The notes: generated by a model from the letters alone, not told the origin. Shown: positions 23,000-33,551, numbered from the stretch's first letter. The stretch is 64,000 nt of DNA from Riptortus pedestris (GCA_019009955.1 CM032230.1:29091001-29155000), one strand, 5' to 3'. Numbers and translations: made by a program.

Positions 23000-23917
23000 C
23001 TCAGGTAGAGTTCGCGTTAGGGAAACTTATAAGAAAATAAATACAAGACCATTAATCATTTAATATGTTTAGCTATAAATATACATAGAGAAATATCAAA
23101 AGATTCTGAACTATACTGAAAAAGGAAGTGTAATAAAATATTTTAGATCCAATTGTCCATATTAATTTGCTGGAGTCAGTGGAAAATAACTGTTTTCACC
23201 ATATTTATTGGAACACAATTGATTTATTTAATAGTAAATAGTCCTGTTCAGTTGACCGGAATAATATCAAAGTGAAATTCAATCAATTTGAAAATATTAA
23301 CTAAAGGGACCCGGAAATAGCTATGTTGAAAATGGTTACTTTGAATGTTCACTGGAACTAAACAGTTTAATTGTTAGTATATAATTATCCAAAAATCTAT
23401 TTTTTATAAGAAAACACTGTGTCTCACAGGAGAGACAAAATTTGAACAAAAAGCACGCCATCATTCGTCATAAAATTTTCCAAAAAAAAAGTCCAGTGCT
23501 CTTCTGCAATTTAAGTACTTCAAACTGAATGATCTCGTACTTTTAAGTTCAAAACTTTTAGTTATTAAATGAAGTGACTTTGCCGATTATGTCGAATTTG
23601 CTAAAAAAAGATAGACCAGGCGTTTTTCATTAGTTCTCTAGCAAAGACCATTATTATTTTCTCATAAACAGTCGGTTTTATTCTAAAATGTCGTGACCCA
23701 TTGATAATTCAAATTGCCTCTGTGCCCTTTCAGGCTGGAACATCTCAAGGCTTGAAAGGTCTCTAATTATCACCTGTTGTTTCCCAGGGGGGCTTGTTTT
23801 AGAACTTGATGTAAATTAATCTAGAAGTCATCATCTCAAAACTTTCAGTCTGGACACAAGAAGGGCTACATTTTAATGCAATAAATTCATAGACGAGGTA
23901 TAATATAATTGGTATTT

Positions 23918-23920
<3 letters not shown>
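23000..23920. other. AT-rich unassigned sequence
   Basis: No gene or family recognised. 23690-23830 is a GC-richer patch with no further identity. Confidence 0.4.
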
Positions 23921-23969
<49 letters not shown>

Positions 23970-23978
23970 TATACATAT

Positions 23979-24053
<75 letters not shown>
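23921..24053. repeat. (TA)n microsatellite with ATAC/ATAA variants
   Basis: About 130 bp of TA repeat with interruptions 'tacatatatatacata' and 'taaatataaata'. Confidence 0.95.
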
Positions 24054-24056
<3 letters not shown>

Positions 24057-24143
24057 TAGTAGGCAAAGGGTCAACATTTTTGGAAACAATATTTCTCCTT
24101 CATGCACTTATTAAAAGTACACGTGTACTTGTAATAAAGTGTA

Positions 24144-24201
<58 letters not shown>

Positions 24202-24207
<6 letters not shown>

Positions 24208-25166
24208 GTAACTTCTCTCTGTACATTGATTTTTTTCGCGAAATTTCACGATAACTTTTCGTTTCACATGTCATAGACACCAGTACTGCATTTTGTTTCT
24301 TTTATGTGTGTTTGTTTGTTTATTTGTTTGTTTGTTACCTTTTCACGCATAAATGGCTGAACCGAATTTGATGAAACTTGGTATGTATATTACTACTAAC
24401 TGAACTTAGACTTTAGGCTATATTAATTTAATCACAGACGAACAGGATTGGGTGTTATAATGGAGGCCTTAAATTAAAAATAGCGATATTTCTTTTACTA
24501 TTGGTTTTCGTCATATATGCACATAACAAAAGTTGTTTATTTTGTTATTTGGAGTAAATTTTGTCATATACCGTACTATAAAGGCGTTATACGCTAAAAT
24601 TATAGCGGGAGTCAACAATTTTATTTGGCACAAAAGACTCAACCGAACTAAATAAATCACTCGGTATGTGTATTAGCACTAACGCTTTCCTTATAATAAG
24701 CCATACCAACATTTCTAGGGACGGGCAGGAGTGGGGGTTATAAGGGTGGCCTGAAATTAAAAATAGTGACATTTCTTTTCCAATTGGGGTTTCGGCAAAC
24801 ATGCACATAAAACAAGTTGTTTATTTTGTTTTTTAGAGAAATTTGCTCTACAATTCTTTTCAATATGAACTACCAGGTACCTCACCTAGAAAAATTAATT
24901 CAAATGTATATTAATATTTTGTCCTTAATAATTCAAATCTATGCATAATGCAGAGGAAACGGGAACTATGACAATATGGAGGGCAGTGAAGTCTTGCATA
25001 AAAAATTAATTTTATTATTAACAAATCCACAGAAACGACGGGTATTAACCCTAAACACTGAGACGGGTAAATGTCAAAATATTTTGCAAGGTAAAGCCTT
25101 GCCAAAACCATACCATCACCATTCAGCCTCAAATGAATTCCCGGGCGAAGCCGGGTATCTATGCTA

Positions 25167-25167
<1 letters not shown>
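24202..25167 (+). mobile_element. Non-autonomous Helitron
   Basis: The 3' end is diagnostic: a GC-rich hairpin CCCGG-GCGAAG-CCGGG (25140-25155), 8 nt, then CTAG (25164-25167) followed by T. The 5' part holds a GTTTGTTTG run and 'aatggctgaaccgaatttgatgaaa', wording typical of arthropod Helitron ends. Two internal blocks repeat at about a 260-bp spacing ('gcacataa.aa.aagttgtttattttgtt' at about 24520 and 24803). (TA)n lies on both sides (24150-24201 and 25168-25198), so the element sits inside a TA tract. No Rep/helicase coding is present; open stretches here are incidental. Confidence 0.75.
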
Positions 25168-25200
<33 letters not shown>

Positions 25201-25418
25201 ATTATGTGTGTATAGTTTTTCAATTTGTTAATTTTCCTATTTATGATCTTGAGGCCACAATTTTTGTATCATTGCCAAACTCTGAAAATTTTAAATGTAT
25301 CATTGTGTTCTTAAGACTAGGCCCGTTGATACAGAAAGAAGCAGAGGAAAATATTTTTAGGAAAAAATAATAATCTACCCATTTAATAAAAAAATCGTAA
25401 ATCGGAAGTAATTATAAT
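25168..25418. other. (TA)n (25168-25198) and unassigned sequence
   Basis: TA tract directly after the Helitron CTAG, then AT-rich sequence without recognised content. Confidence 0.5.
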
Positions 25419-25715
25419 GCAAGTAGAGGGAAAATGGCCAAACTTCCACAGTAACAACTTTTTATTGAATGGACAGAGCGATTTGAAGGCAGTGTATCAT
25501 CGTCAGTGCTCGAGCCTCTTAGATGTTGGTCTGACGGGCCTTCGGACAGAATCTCTTCAATGAAAAGTAGTTGCACGGCAGTGTTTGTTGGAAGTGAAGA
25601 ATATTTACTTGAAAAAAAAAAAACGTCCAATTCTGAAGAATTGGGCGTTTTTTTTCTCTCTCTCTCTCCCCAAAAGTAGTTACTGTGGAATTGTGGCCAT
25701 TTACCCTCTACCTGC
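25419..25715. mobile_element. MITE with about 44-bp terminal inverted repeats
   Basis: The left end starts GCAAGTAGAGGGAAAATGGC and the right end, reversed, starts GCAGGTAGAGGGTAAATGGC. The similarity continues for about 44 bp through CCACAGTAAC(A/T)ACTTTT with six mismatches. Between them is a 297-bp element with a second, internal hairpin at about 25615-25655 (A-run, CCAATTCT/AGAATTGG, T-run). No target duplication was certain (a single T/A extension may belong to the ends). The superfamily is not assigned. Confidence 0.75.
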
Positions 25716-25819
25716 ACAATAAAAAAAATGTATATCTTCAAATTTTAAACGGTTAATACCCTTGTATTTATTTTCTTACGCGTTTCTCTAACTCGAACTC
25801 TACCTGGGTTTTTTTTTAC

Positions 25820-26318
25820 TTTTTCTCTTAAGAGAAATCAAATATTGAGGTCGTACTCATGATCACGATTTTTCGCTCTAGCTGTAGCAATTCTTATTTG
25901 ATTGCAACCAAACTCGATAGATAAGCGTTTCAAATAAAACTAAAGGTCTAGTTTGTTAATGGATGAAATCGAATCAGTGGGAGGGGGGGGGGTTATAAGA
26001 ATTTCGAAATAACTCCGTTTTTACACGTCGGATCTAAAAATTGTATAAAACCAATCATATTCCAAATATAATGTAATACAAATATTGTTACATACATTTA
26101 TTCTCTAACTTTAGTATTAACGGAGTTATTTGCATTTTTTTGTATTCAGTCTTCAGTAAACCCCCACTCCTACTCATGTCATATTAAAAATAAATAAATA
26201 AAAAAGCTGTTAAATAATGATACACTTTATCTGAATCCCAAATGCCAAATAATGTTCTCAGTGAACTTCTACGTTTGGAGATGGATGCCAATGCGTGACG
26301 GGAGTGGGAAATCAGTGA
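25820..26318 (+). mobile_element. HINE-like copy, internally shortened
   Basis: It starts CTCTTAAGAGAAATCAAATATTGAGGTCG and lacks the block before TA and the TA tract itself. It continues 'tagcaattcttatttgattgc', a G-run, 'cttcagtaaacccccactcc', and ends in a diverged 'gcgtgacgggagtgggaaatcag' near 26318. Confidence 0.75.
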
Positions 26319-26859
26319 CTATATTTATGCCCCAATTATTTGACGTACGAGGAGATTTTCATTTTAAGGTTATTATAAAATAATATATATATATATATTG
26401 GGATATTTTATTTTAAGCAGACCTTCCTTTTTAATGTAGTATCGATAGAACTTTGAAGAAAGCTTTAGAAAATCCAGTTAAGAAGAACTTCTATTCTAAA
26501 CTGAATTATATATATATTTTTTTAGAATGCTAACCAAATAATTTAAGAAAAAAGAAAACTTTTATAGTAGAATTCTTAGTAATGCTAGATTATACGAGAA
26601 TATATAATTATAATCATTTATAATTAAATTGGTTTTCATTCCGTCAATCAATTAACTTCAAGAGCCGCTTAATATGTTACAGCCAACACAACCCGAAACT
26701 CGAATCTAACACATTTCCAGAAAGAGCCATATTAGACGGGTTACATTAGTTGACGAATTAATACAGGAAAATATAATTTTTTTTTATTGAAAACCAGTAA
26801 AACATTAAACGTTTTTACTTATTAAAGTTCAGTTTGTGCTACTTAGCTAATTGTGTCAG
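26319..26859. other. Unassigned sequence
   Basis: AT-rich, with a short (TA)8 at 26383-26398 and possible very diverged HINE-like words nearby. 26640-26760 is a GC-richer patch with CAATCAATTAAC. Confidence 0.35.
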
Positions 26860-27035
26860 GTTTCTACTAGGTTACCACCATTTTCTAGCCAGCGTGGGAA
26901 TAAGGACTTTATTTAATCAGTTCGTCACTAAATAAATCTCTATTGCCCCGCAGGAAACCGAATTCTCCATTTTTGGTTTCCGATGAAAGATTTAAGGCCA
27001 ACGCTTTAAGTCACATGGCTCACCTGAGCACAACT
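26860..27035 (-). repeat. tRNA-derived SINE, diverged
   Basis: Plus strand shows 'ggttaccaccattttctagccagcgtggga', 'ttcgtcactaaataaat', a decayed B box and 'aagtcacatggctcacctgagc' in reverse SINE order. Confidence 0.7.
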
Positions 27036-27309
27036 TAATTCAACTTTATAAAATAATAATGAATTAAAATAAACCAGAGTGTTCGTGTGTTTGTGCTTGC
27101 GTGCATCCGTCCCTAATTACAATAATTTCAGAACGCAATGTCTATTATCTTTAAACTCAGAATATAATTATTCATTAATTTTTCTTATCCAACTCCGTTA
27201 ACTATCAAAATAAGTTTAGGAGAAGGTTGGCAAGAGGTGAATTGAAAATTTGTCAGTACTTATTCGACATACTGGAGATTTGTATAAGATCAATCGTGTT
27301 TAATGACCG
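27036..27309. other. Unassigned sequence
   Basis: Nothing recognised apart from possible traces of the HINE-like family near 27280. Confidence 0.35.
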
Positions 27310-27480
27310 AAAAAGTCCGTCACGCAGGGGCTGCGGAAACTAAGCAGAGTTCCCAAATGGTGGTATGACATATTACTAAACTTATCTCACCATAAATTAT
27401 CTATTTCTAAGTTAATATACGATTCGAAGTATGGGTTTACAGAAGGAAGTAAACAGGAATAACTCACTTAATAGCTGGCT
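27310..27480 (-). mobile_element. HINE-like 3' end fragment
   Basis: Plus strand AAAAAGTCCGTCACGCAGGG, hairpin CGCAGGGGCTGCG, subterminal AGCAGAGTTCCC, then diverged sequence up to 'tttacagaaggaagtaaacagg'. Confidence 0.75.
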
Positions 27481-27796
27481 TACGAATAGGTGTGCATAGA
27501 AACAATTGTAAGGCATCAATATTGTTATATTGTTGTTGTTGATAAATAGATTTTGCAGTGATAAAAACTGTGAAGCTTAGGTATGTTTAATTTTGCAATC
27601 CAAAAGAACTCTTATAAACAACGTTTATTACTGGTTTTGTAATAAAAAACGTAACAGTATTTTATCTCGTTTGGCAATACACCTATCATTAGAACTCAAA
27701 TGATTCCCAGTTTTTTTGCATAGTTTTAGTAGTTCTGTTAGTGGATAATTCTTAGATACTGGAGCTGACCTCACGAATGACTGTCCTTCAAGACGA

Positions 27797-27942
27797 TTTT
27801 AGTAGATTTCCCTTAAAGGAAATCATTGAGGTTATACTACTGACGCAACTTTCCAAAACATTCCTTAAATTTTAATTAATCGTAACTAGAACATAATGAA
27901 AATAATGTCTGTTCAAATTATGCATGCATACATATATATACA
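27797..27942 (+). mobile_element. HINE-like 5' end fragment joined to an R2-like LINE
   Basis: Starts TTTTAGTAGATTTCCCTTAAAGGAAATC, 'ttgaggttatactactgacgc' and 'ctgttcaaattatgcatgcatac'. It stops where the TA tract would begin, and the LINE fragment follows directly. Confidence 0.7.
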
Positions 27943-28562
27943 TGTGTAAAGACATAGCCCAACAAATAAAAAGAAACAACAAAGATTGGGAAGTATATGA
28001 AGAAGTTACGTCCTCTAATGGATCGTCGAAACAAGTAGACATTGTAATAATAAAAAGAATTGCAAACAAAGGTTATCCTAGATCTCAGAGTAAGGTTCGA
28101 AACAAACATATCAAGCAATCAACAGAAGTAGACGAGGAAAAGAAGAGGATTTATGAACCTTGTTGTGGGTATTTCAAGGAAAAATACTCAACTACTACTA
28201 AATACTACAATTGAATAATGGAGCGTGAAAGGTTTGCTGATAGGTGCTACAAGTGCAATATCCCAAAGAAGAGCCGAAATTTTAAATGAACTTGGATTAC
28301 TCACAAACGTCCTCCAGAATTTATCCGCTGTCATCAGGCATTCGGCGAAAATAATAAATTACCATTTATATAAATAAAAGCCCCTCTTAAAGCTACGCCC
28401 CTTTCCCCATGGCCCATCAAAATTTAAATGTAATTTCTTGTTTTAAAAATAATAATGAAAAAGTAGGTATTTTTTAATATTAGCCAAGTAGGCAGATTAG
28501 GAGGCAGTCCCTGATGGGAGCCTTCAAGGAGGAGGGCAGCTGGTTTTGGTGTTTGTTGTTGT
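27943..28562 (+). pseudogene. R2-superfamily LINE, 3' end remnant
   Basis: The coding stretch from about 27950 translates to DIAQQIKRNNKDWEVYEEV, then a K.VDIVIIKRI segment and EVDEEKKRIYEPCCGYFKEKY. These align with the C-terminal endonuclease end of the minus-strand copy at 53310-54783. In R2-type LINEs this region follows the CCHC knuckle and carries the PD-(D/E)XK-like residues. After 28190 an ~18-bp insertion brings a stop, and later frames are shifted, so it is dead. The 3' UTR words 'ggcccatcaaaatttaa', 'gggcagattaggaggcagtccctga' and 'gagggcagct.gtttt' match the other copy to the end at about 28562. It is truncated at its 5' end within TA-rich sequence of a HINE-like fragment. Confidence 0.7.
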
Positions 28563-28571
28563 ACTATATTA

Positions 28572-28790
28572 TATATTTACGTCCACCTTTTGCAACTAAG
28601 GCGAATTGGGACGGCTTATCTACAGATTACCACTCTTTCCTAGCCAGGGTGGGACTAAGGATTTTATTTAATGAATTCCGTCACTAAATAAATTCCTATT
28701 CCACAAGCGAGAATCGAACTCGCCACTCTAGGTTTACCATGTGAGATTAAAGCCGACGCTTTAAATCATATGGCTAACCTGAGCACCGTT
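28572..28790 (-). repeat. tRNA-derived SINE, nearly full length
   Basis: Reverse order on the plus strand: 'tttacgtccaccttttgcaact', 'cctagccagggtgggac', B box reversed GAGAATCGAACTCG, 'ctctaggtttaccatgtgag', 'catatggctaacctgagc'. Confidence 0.85.
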
Positions 28791-28811
28791 TATTCTTGAA
28801 TATATATATAA

Positions 28812-29015
28812 ACTGCTCAAAAATGAATAGGGATATTGGTTATTTTTTCTTGTCCTATTAATTTTAATTAAATCGGCCTTAATTAAATTACTTTTTATGG
28901 GGGGGGAAATACAATAATTCCTAATAAATATTAATGATATTTATAGTTTAAAAAAAAAAATGCTCTGCCCCACAAAGACCACAAAACAGCCAATATCCTT
29001 ATTCATTTTTGAGCA

Positions 29016-29017
<2 letters not shown>
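28812..29017. mobile_element. Tc1/mariner-like MITE
   Basis: The terminal inverted repeats are about 35 bp: left ACTGCTCAAAAATGAATAGG..., right (reversed) ACTGCTCAAAAATGAATAAGG..., with few mismatches. The CTGCTCAAAAA terminus resembles Tc1-type ends, and both flanks are TA-rich, consistent with TA target use. About 206 bp, AT-rich core, no coding capacity. Confidence 0.7.

Positions 29018-29084
<67 letters not shown>
29018..29084. repeat. (TA)n microsatellite
   Basis: About 65 bp of pure TA directly after the MITE. Confidence 0.95.
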
Positions 29085-29087
<3 letters not shown>

Positions 29088-29930
29088 GTTTTACCGCTGG
29101 CAATTTTTATTTTTTTGACCGTTTGGGATAAATATAATAGGAAATTCACTCACTACACACATTTTACGTATCAGCATTATTTTTCCCTTATTGCACGTCC
29201 CCCCCCCCCATGTAATTATTACTCACAACGATTTTTTTATGTGTCTGGATATATATATTGAGTACCTAATTATTTCTGTTTCATACATAATAACTGCAAT
29301 GTATAAAATCTTAAAAGAGATTAATATTAAATAAAAAAAATGAATATGTCTTCATTTATTGTTGTTAGATTCATTCCTTCATAATATTGAAAACTTAAAA
29401 ATGGTAAATGGAACAAGGAAAGTTTCTGCGCAGAAATGTTTGATGGGGCATGGGGGTATTTTTATTTTGAGTAATTGTTCGAGGAACTCTGCTACGCACA
29501 AATGCTTTATTAGTAAATGGCAGATTGTGCACTCGGAGTAATTGAAACACAAATTGAATTAGCTATCCACTCGAGCATTTGCTTCACTTTAAGCTATGGC
29601 TCATGATTAAGTGGTTGTTGTTCCACAACAAGCTTCAATATCAGTTTGCAGCCTCTTGACAAGCTTCATTCAGAATTGTTTAGGCGCAACCCAAACAACG
29701 GGTATTGGCAAGTCAGGAAGAATAAATAAAAGATGACGGAAAGACTGATTTGTAGTGCTTCGTAATGAAATGAAGTCTCATAACATGGAAGAACGTTGAA
29801 ATGAGGACATATTTTCCTTGTAGCTGACAAACGCAAACCGTTAATATGTTATTATTATTAATAAAGAAGATGTTAAATTTTTAAAAATGGATAACGATTT
29901 CAATAAAACTCTAACGTTTGACGATTTTAA
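29085..29930. other. Unassigned sequence
   Basis: No gene recognised. It contains a C9 run near 29200 and a moderately GC-rich patch at 29400-29720. A 60-codon open stretch (29359-29541) has no recognisable motif. Confidence 0.35.
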
Positions 29931-30685
29931 GGACAATGGTATCAAAACTGAAAATCTTGTCTGTCTGTCCAACCGTTTGTTATTCAACCACTTAAAAAGG
30001 ACTAAGTGGATTTTCACTGATTTTTGTATTTGTGAATCAATTACCCCAAAGTACAAAATAGGCTACACGACAAATCCGAATTTTCTACTAGGAGGAGGGT
30101 TTACTCCGATGTAAAATGCAATTTCGTCAATAAATTAGTTTGTATTGACTTCGTCGAAAACATATAGAGAACAAATGTTTAATAAACACGATATATAATA
30201 AAAGAGAATACATATTTTGGTCATAAAACGTTATTCACTTTTATAAATTTCCACGTATTGACTTCCTGGTCATTATTTGTATTCTATGAAAATACCTATT
30301 TATTTAGGCACACTTTGGCGCCCATGAAAAATCTTTTACATATGAGTTAAGGGCTCATGAATATTGTTAAAATTGGCTATTTTATTCTTTACTTCAATTC
30401 CTTTCTTAATATTGATTTTATCATAAAGACGTAATGATCAAATTTGGTTAAAATATATTTTTCAGTCCTAATACATTGCTTAGATGTATGAATTTCGAAA
30501 CTCTCTCCTCCAGCTTCCTGTCAAAAAATGGAATTTATTAGTGGTCCATTAGAACTCCTCATGCGCTATTTGATGGCTTTCGACTATTCGAAGGAAATTA
30601 GGGTATACATGGAATAACCTTAATAAATTTCCAAGAGAAATAAGTTTTATTTCAACCCGCTATGACGGGTAACACGGCCAGCTAA
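29931..30685 (+). mobile_element. Helitron-like element, 3' end clear
   Basis: The 3' end has hairpin ACCCG-CTATGA-CGGGT (30655-30670), 11 nt, CTAA (30682-30685), then T: the spacing expected of Helitrons. The 5' part shows 'ctgtctgtccaaccgtttgttattcaaccacttaaaaaggactaagtgga', like other Helitron bodies in arthropods. The 5' limit is approximate. No Rep/helicase coding. Confidence 0.6.
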
Positions 30686-31442
30686 TAGTTATATCCGACT
30701 TTATCTCAAATAGATAATCTCTGAAAATAATTTTTTCATATTTATCCCTTGAATGCTAACGGAGATTCAATCGTTATTTTTTGCCACATGAACCATAATA
30801 ATTTTGTCAATGTTCGCCAATATCCATTCCATGCGTCACACATAGAACAAAGAAAAAATAAAGGGATTAGCCAGGAGCTTAGTTAACCAAATATTTAAAC
30901 GATTCAATTCGCCCAATTTCCAATTTTTTCTTCACGGGCATTAAAACTGAATGACTGTACAATTTATTATACATATTATTATTTATTAACGTCCACTTTT
31001 TGCTACTATGGCTAATTGGTAGAATTGTAGATATTACACAAGATTTCTGTTAAGTAATGAAAATAAAGGGATGATTTTCTCAAAAGTTAATCCAATATTT
31101 ACATTTACAAGGGAAACCACTTCTGCCTCAGTGGTAAAAAAAGAGTTCTTCCGAGCATTTGTCTTAGTAAGGCAACCACTATCAAAACCTTTATAAAAAA
31201 GTACCTTTGTTTTATGAACATTCAACTTAAATTTATAATACATTTGTTGTAAAAAAGTAATGTTAACCAATACTAAACTCAATCAATATTTTCTTAGTCT
31301 TATTTCTCCTTAACTTCTCCTAGACCTGAATGCAAAACAATGGAGAAGAAGCATCAGATAAAGTCTTTAACAATTTCTTCTATCAATTGATATAGGCCCG
31401 AAACGCGCTCCTATATCAATTCTTATCACTAATTTGGAATTT
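30686..31442. other. Unassigned sequence with SINE tail and stem-loop
   Basis: 30968-31020 is a minus-strand SINE 3' end ('tattattatttattaacgtccac'). 31385-31421 is a perfect inverted repeat. The minus-strand open stretch 31034-31282 (82 codons) is AT-rich and unrecognised. Confidence 0.4.
31385..31421. repeat. Perfect stem-loop, 12-bp arms
   Basis: AATTGATATAGG (31385-31396) and CCTATATCAATT (31410-31421) flank the 13-nt loop CCCGAAACGCGCT. Confidence 0.85.
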
Positions 31443-31548
31443 AGGACCCAGGTTAGCCAAGCTAGTCAAAGTATTGTCCAACTACATTTGGCAAACAAAG
31501 GTAGTGGGTTTTGATTCCTGCGTCAGGCAATAGGAATTTACTATCGGT
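31443..31548 (+). repeat. SINE head fragment
   Basis: 'caggttagccaagctagtcaaag', 'ggcaaacaaaggtagtgggtt', a decayed B box and 'caggcaataggaatttact'. Confidence 0.65.
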
Positions 31549-31648
31549 GGATGCCGTTTCCGCTGTAGATCTTTGATTATGTTGACTGTAGTAGTAATCT
31601 ACAGTTTTTATTTAGTCTAGTGTGATCTTTTATGTTTTTTGATTCTCC

Positions 31649-31992
31649 ATGTTTTGTGTTCCTTTTGTGTTCTATGTTCCTTTTATGTTTTGTGTTCCTT
31701 TTGTGTTCTATGTTCCTTTTATGTTTTGTGTTCTATGTCCCTTTTATGTTTTGTGTTCTATGTTACTTTTATGTTTTGTGTTTTATGTTCCTTTTATGTT
31801 TTGTGTTCTATGTTACTTTTATGTTTTGTGTTTTATGTTTTGTGTTCCTTTTGTGTTTTGTGTTCTATGTCCCTTTTATGTTTTGTGTTCTATGTTACTT
31901 TTATGTTTTGTGTTTTATGTTCCTTTTATGTTTTGTGTTCCTTTTGAGTTCTATGTTCCTTTTGTGTTTTGTGTTCCTTTTGTGTTCTATGT
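31649..31992 (+). repeat. 18/25-bp minisatellite, pyrimidine-biased
   Basis: About 15 units begin GT(T/C)(C/A)CTTTT. They alternate between an 18-bp form (gttccttttgtgttctat) and a 25-bp form with an extra 'gtttt(g/a)t' step. The plus strand has no stop codon over the array, so all three frames are open (up to 162 codons) as Phe/Cys/Leu-rich peptides. That openness comes from base composition. Confidence 0.9.
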
Positions 31993-32039
31993 TCTACGTA
32001 TTTATGTTTTGTTTAATTTTGTTATTTTTTTGTATTGTT

Positions 32040-32143
32040 TTGTTTTTATTTGAGTTTTTTTTGTTTTTTAAGTTTTATTTTAGAGCAACATCGCCAAAGC
32101 TGCGAAGCTCAAATAAATAAATAAAATAAAAAAATAAAAATAC
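32040..32143 (+). repeat. LINE- or SINE-like 3' tail
   Basis: 'agagcaacatcgccaaagctgcgaagctc' followed by (AAATA)n. It resembles the tail at 6265-6320, suggesting one family whose 3' region contains T-rich simple repeats. Confidence 0.4.
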
Positions 32144-33294
32144 CAGTATTAATTCACAGACTAGTTAGATTTTCATTAATTTTATTTTTATTTACGACGT
32201 TTAGCTTTTACCTACGACTGTAGAATTTATAACCCTTTTTCTTCATTTTTATAAGGCGGCTTTACCAAAACTATTTTAGTTTTGTAATAAGAAAAAGTTT
32301 GAATTGCTTATACTGCGAATTATTATGAGCGCTCATTATTTCTAAGGGACTCTACTAAATTGGACCCCAACAACCAGGGATCCTTCTTCAGGCATTTTGT
32401 TATCTCCATCAAGGAATATTTATATGCTCTCTTGCCACTCAAATTTTTATTTAAAAAGACAAAAAATCAGGGACATTGAATGCGCTCCCCTTATTTCAAT
32501 GGTGAAGTCTTTAGTGTGAACATTTTTACCTCCTAATAGGAAAAAGCAAGAATTTTCTAAAGTACTAGGTAGCCACAAAGTTTGAATTGAACGAGTTATG
32601 CTCCACCTCTATTGAAGACAAAGACCTACATCTCACGTATTGCACCAGGGACTAACATATCATACAATAAACACCTTACCGGGCATCTGCTAAAATGTGA
32701 TTTCTCCCGTGATCCTGGACGGTAGAGAGACGAAAAAATAAGGATCAGTATAAAGCCTTGATCTCTACTCGTACTTTACTTTGCAAAATGTACTTTCAGA
32801 GACCAAGCTTCACCATATCATTGCATTCTGATTAGACTCGTGTAGCCTGAAGCAAAGCAACCGGGCAACAGCCACTGTGTGACTTGAAGAATGATTTTAA
32901 GTGACTTTGTAAACCTGGAATGCTGGGTTCAATTCCGTGTAAGCAATAATTATAATTATTCAGTAACGATCACATTAGATTAAGTGGAAGTGGGCATGAT
33001 AAGTTCTGCGGCAGCAGGATGGCAGGTGGTGTTCGCTTGACCGTATGGCAAAGGAAAGGTTGAAAGGAATCATTCAAGATAACTGTAGGCCACGAATGGT
33101 GGAGATTGACAAGAGGTAGGACAACATGGATTGTTGGAAACAATAGTGTTTCCAAAGAGGATTCTTTGAAACAATACTGTTTCAACATTTATATAAAATA
33201 TAATTGCATTAAATTTAAAAGTATTTTGTTAAAAAAATCTTAATTATGTTATTTCATTATTTTTGTTGGATTTATCTGGCGCAATAGTCTATTC
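32144..33294. other. Unassigned sequence
   Basis: No gene recognised. It includes copy 2 of the unnamed repeat at 32786-32850 and a possible decayed SINE head near 32900-32960 ('gtaaacctggaatgctgggttcaattcc'). Confidence 0.35.
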
Positions 33295-33295
33295 T

Positions 33296-33392
33296 ATTCC
33301 TTAAATAAAATCCTTAGCCCCACCACGGCTAAACAGAGATGGTAACCTGCCTCTATTAGCTGTATCAGCATAAAATAAATGTTAATAGATAT
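33296..33392 (+). repeat. SINE 3' part
   Basis: 'aaataaaatccttagccccaccacggctaaacagagatggtaacctg', then 'cataaaataaatgttaata'. Confidence 0.6.
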
Positions 33393-33394
33393 TT

Positions 33395-33551
33395 TTTAAA
33401 CCGGGTCTAATTTCGACCATCAATGAAAAAGCCATTCAGATTAAGATTAAACGTTTAAATATTGAGATGAGTAGCTATTCAATAAATATAGTGGCCACTA
33501 AAGCTTTGGCAGAAAAAAAAAATAAGAAAAAAAAAAAATATATATATATAT
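33395..33551 (-). mobile_element. HINE-like fragment, diverged, ending at TA
   Basis: 'aaaccgggtctaatttcgaccatcaatg', 'attaaacgtttaaatattgagatgagtagc' and 'ccactaaagctttggcaga' follow family order up to a short TA tract. Confidence 0.45.

Noticed and set aside
23916..24107. Tyr-Ile repeat frames (also 16241-16502, 36914-37228 and 61450-61659)
   Set aside because: Translated (TA)n microsatellite.
31632..32120. 162-codon and overlapping 134- and 102-codon frames
   Set aside because: Stop-free minisatellite; all three frames are open, so openness carries no coding signal.
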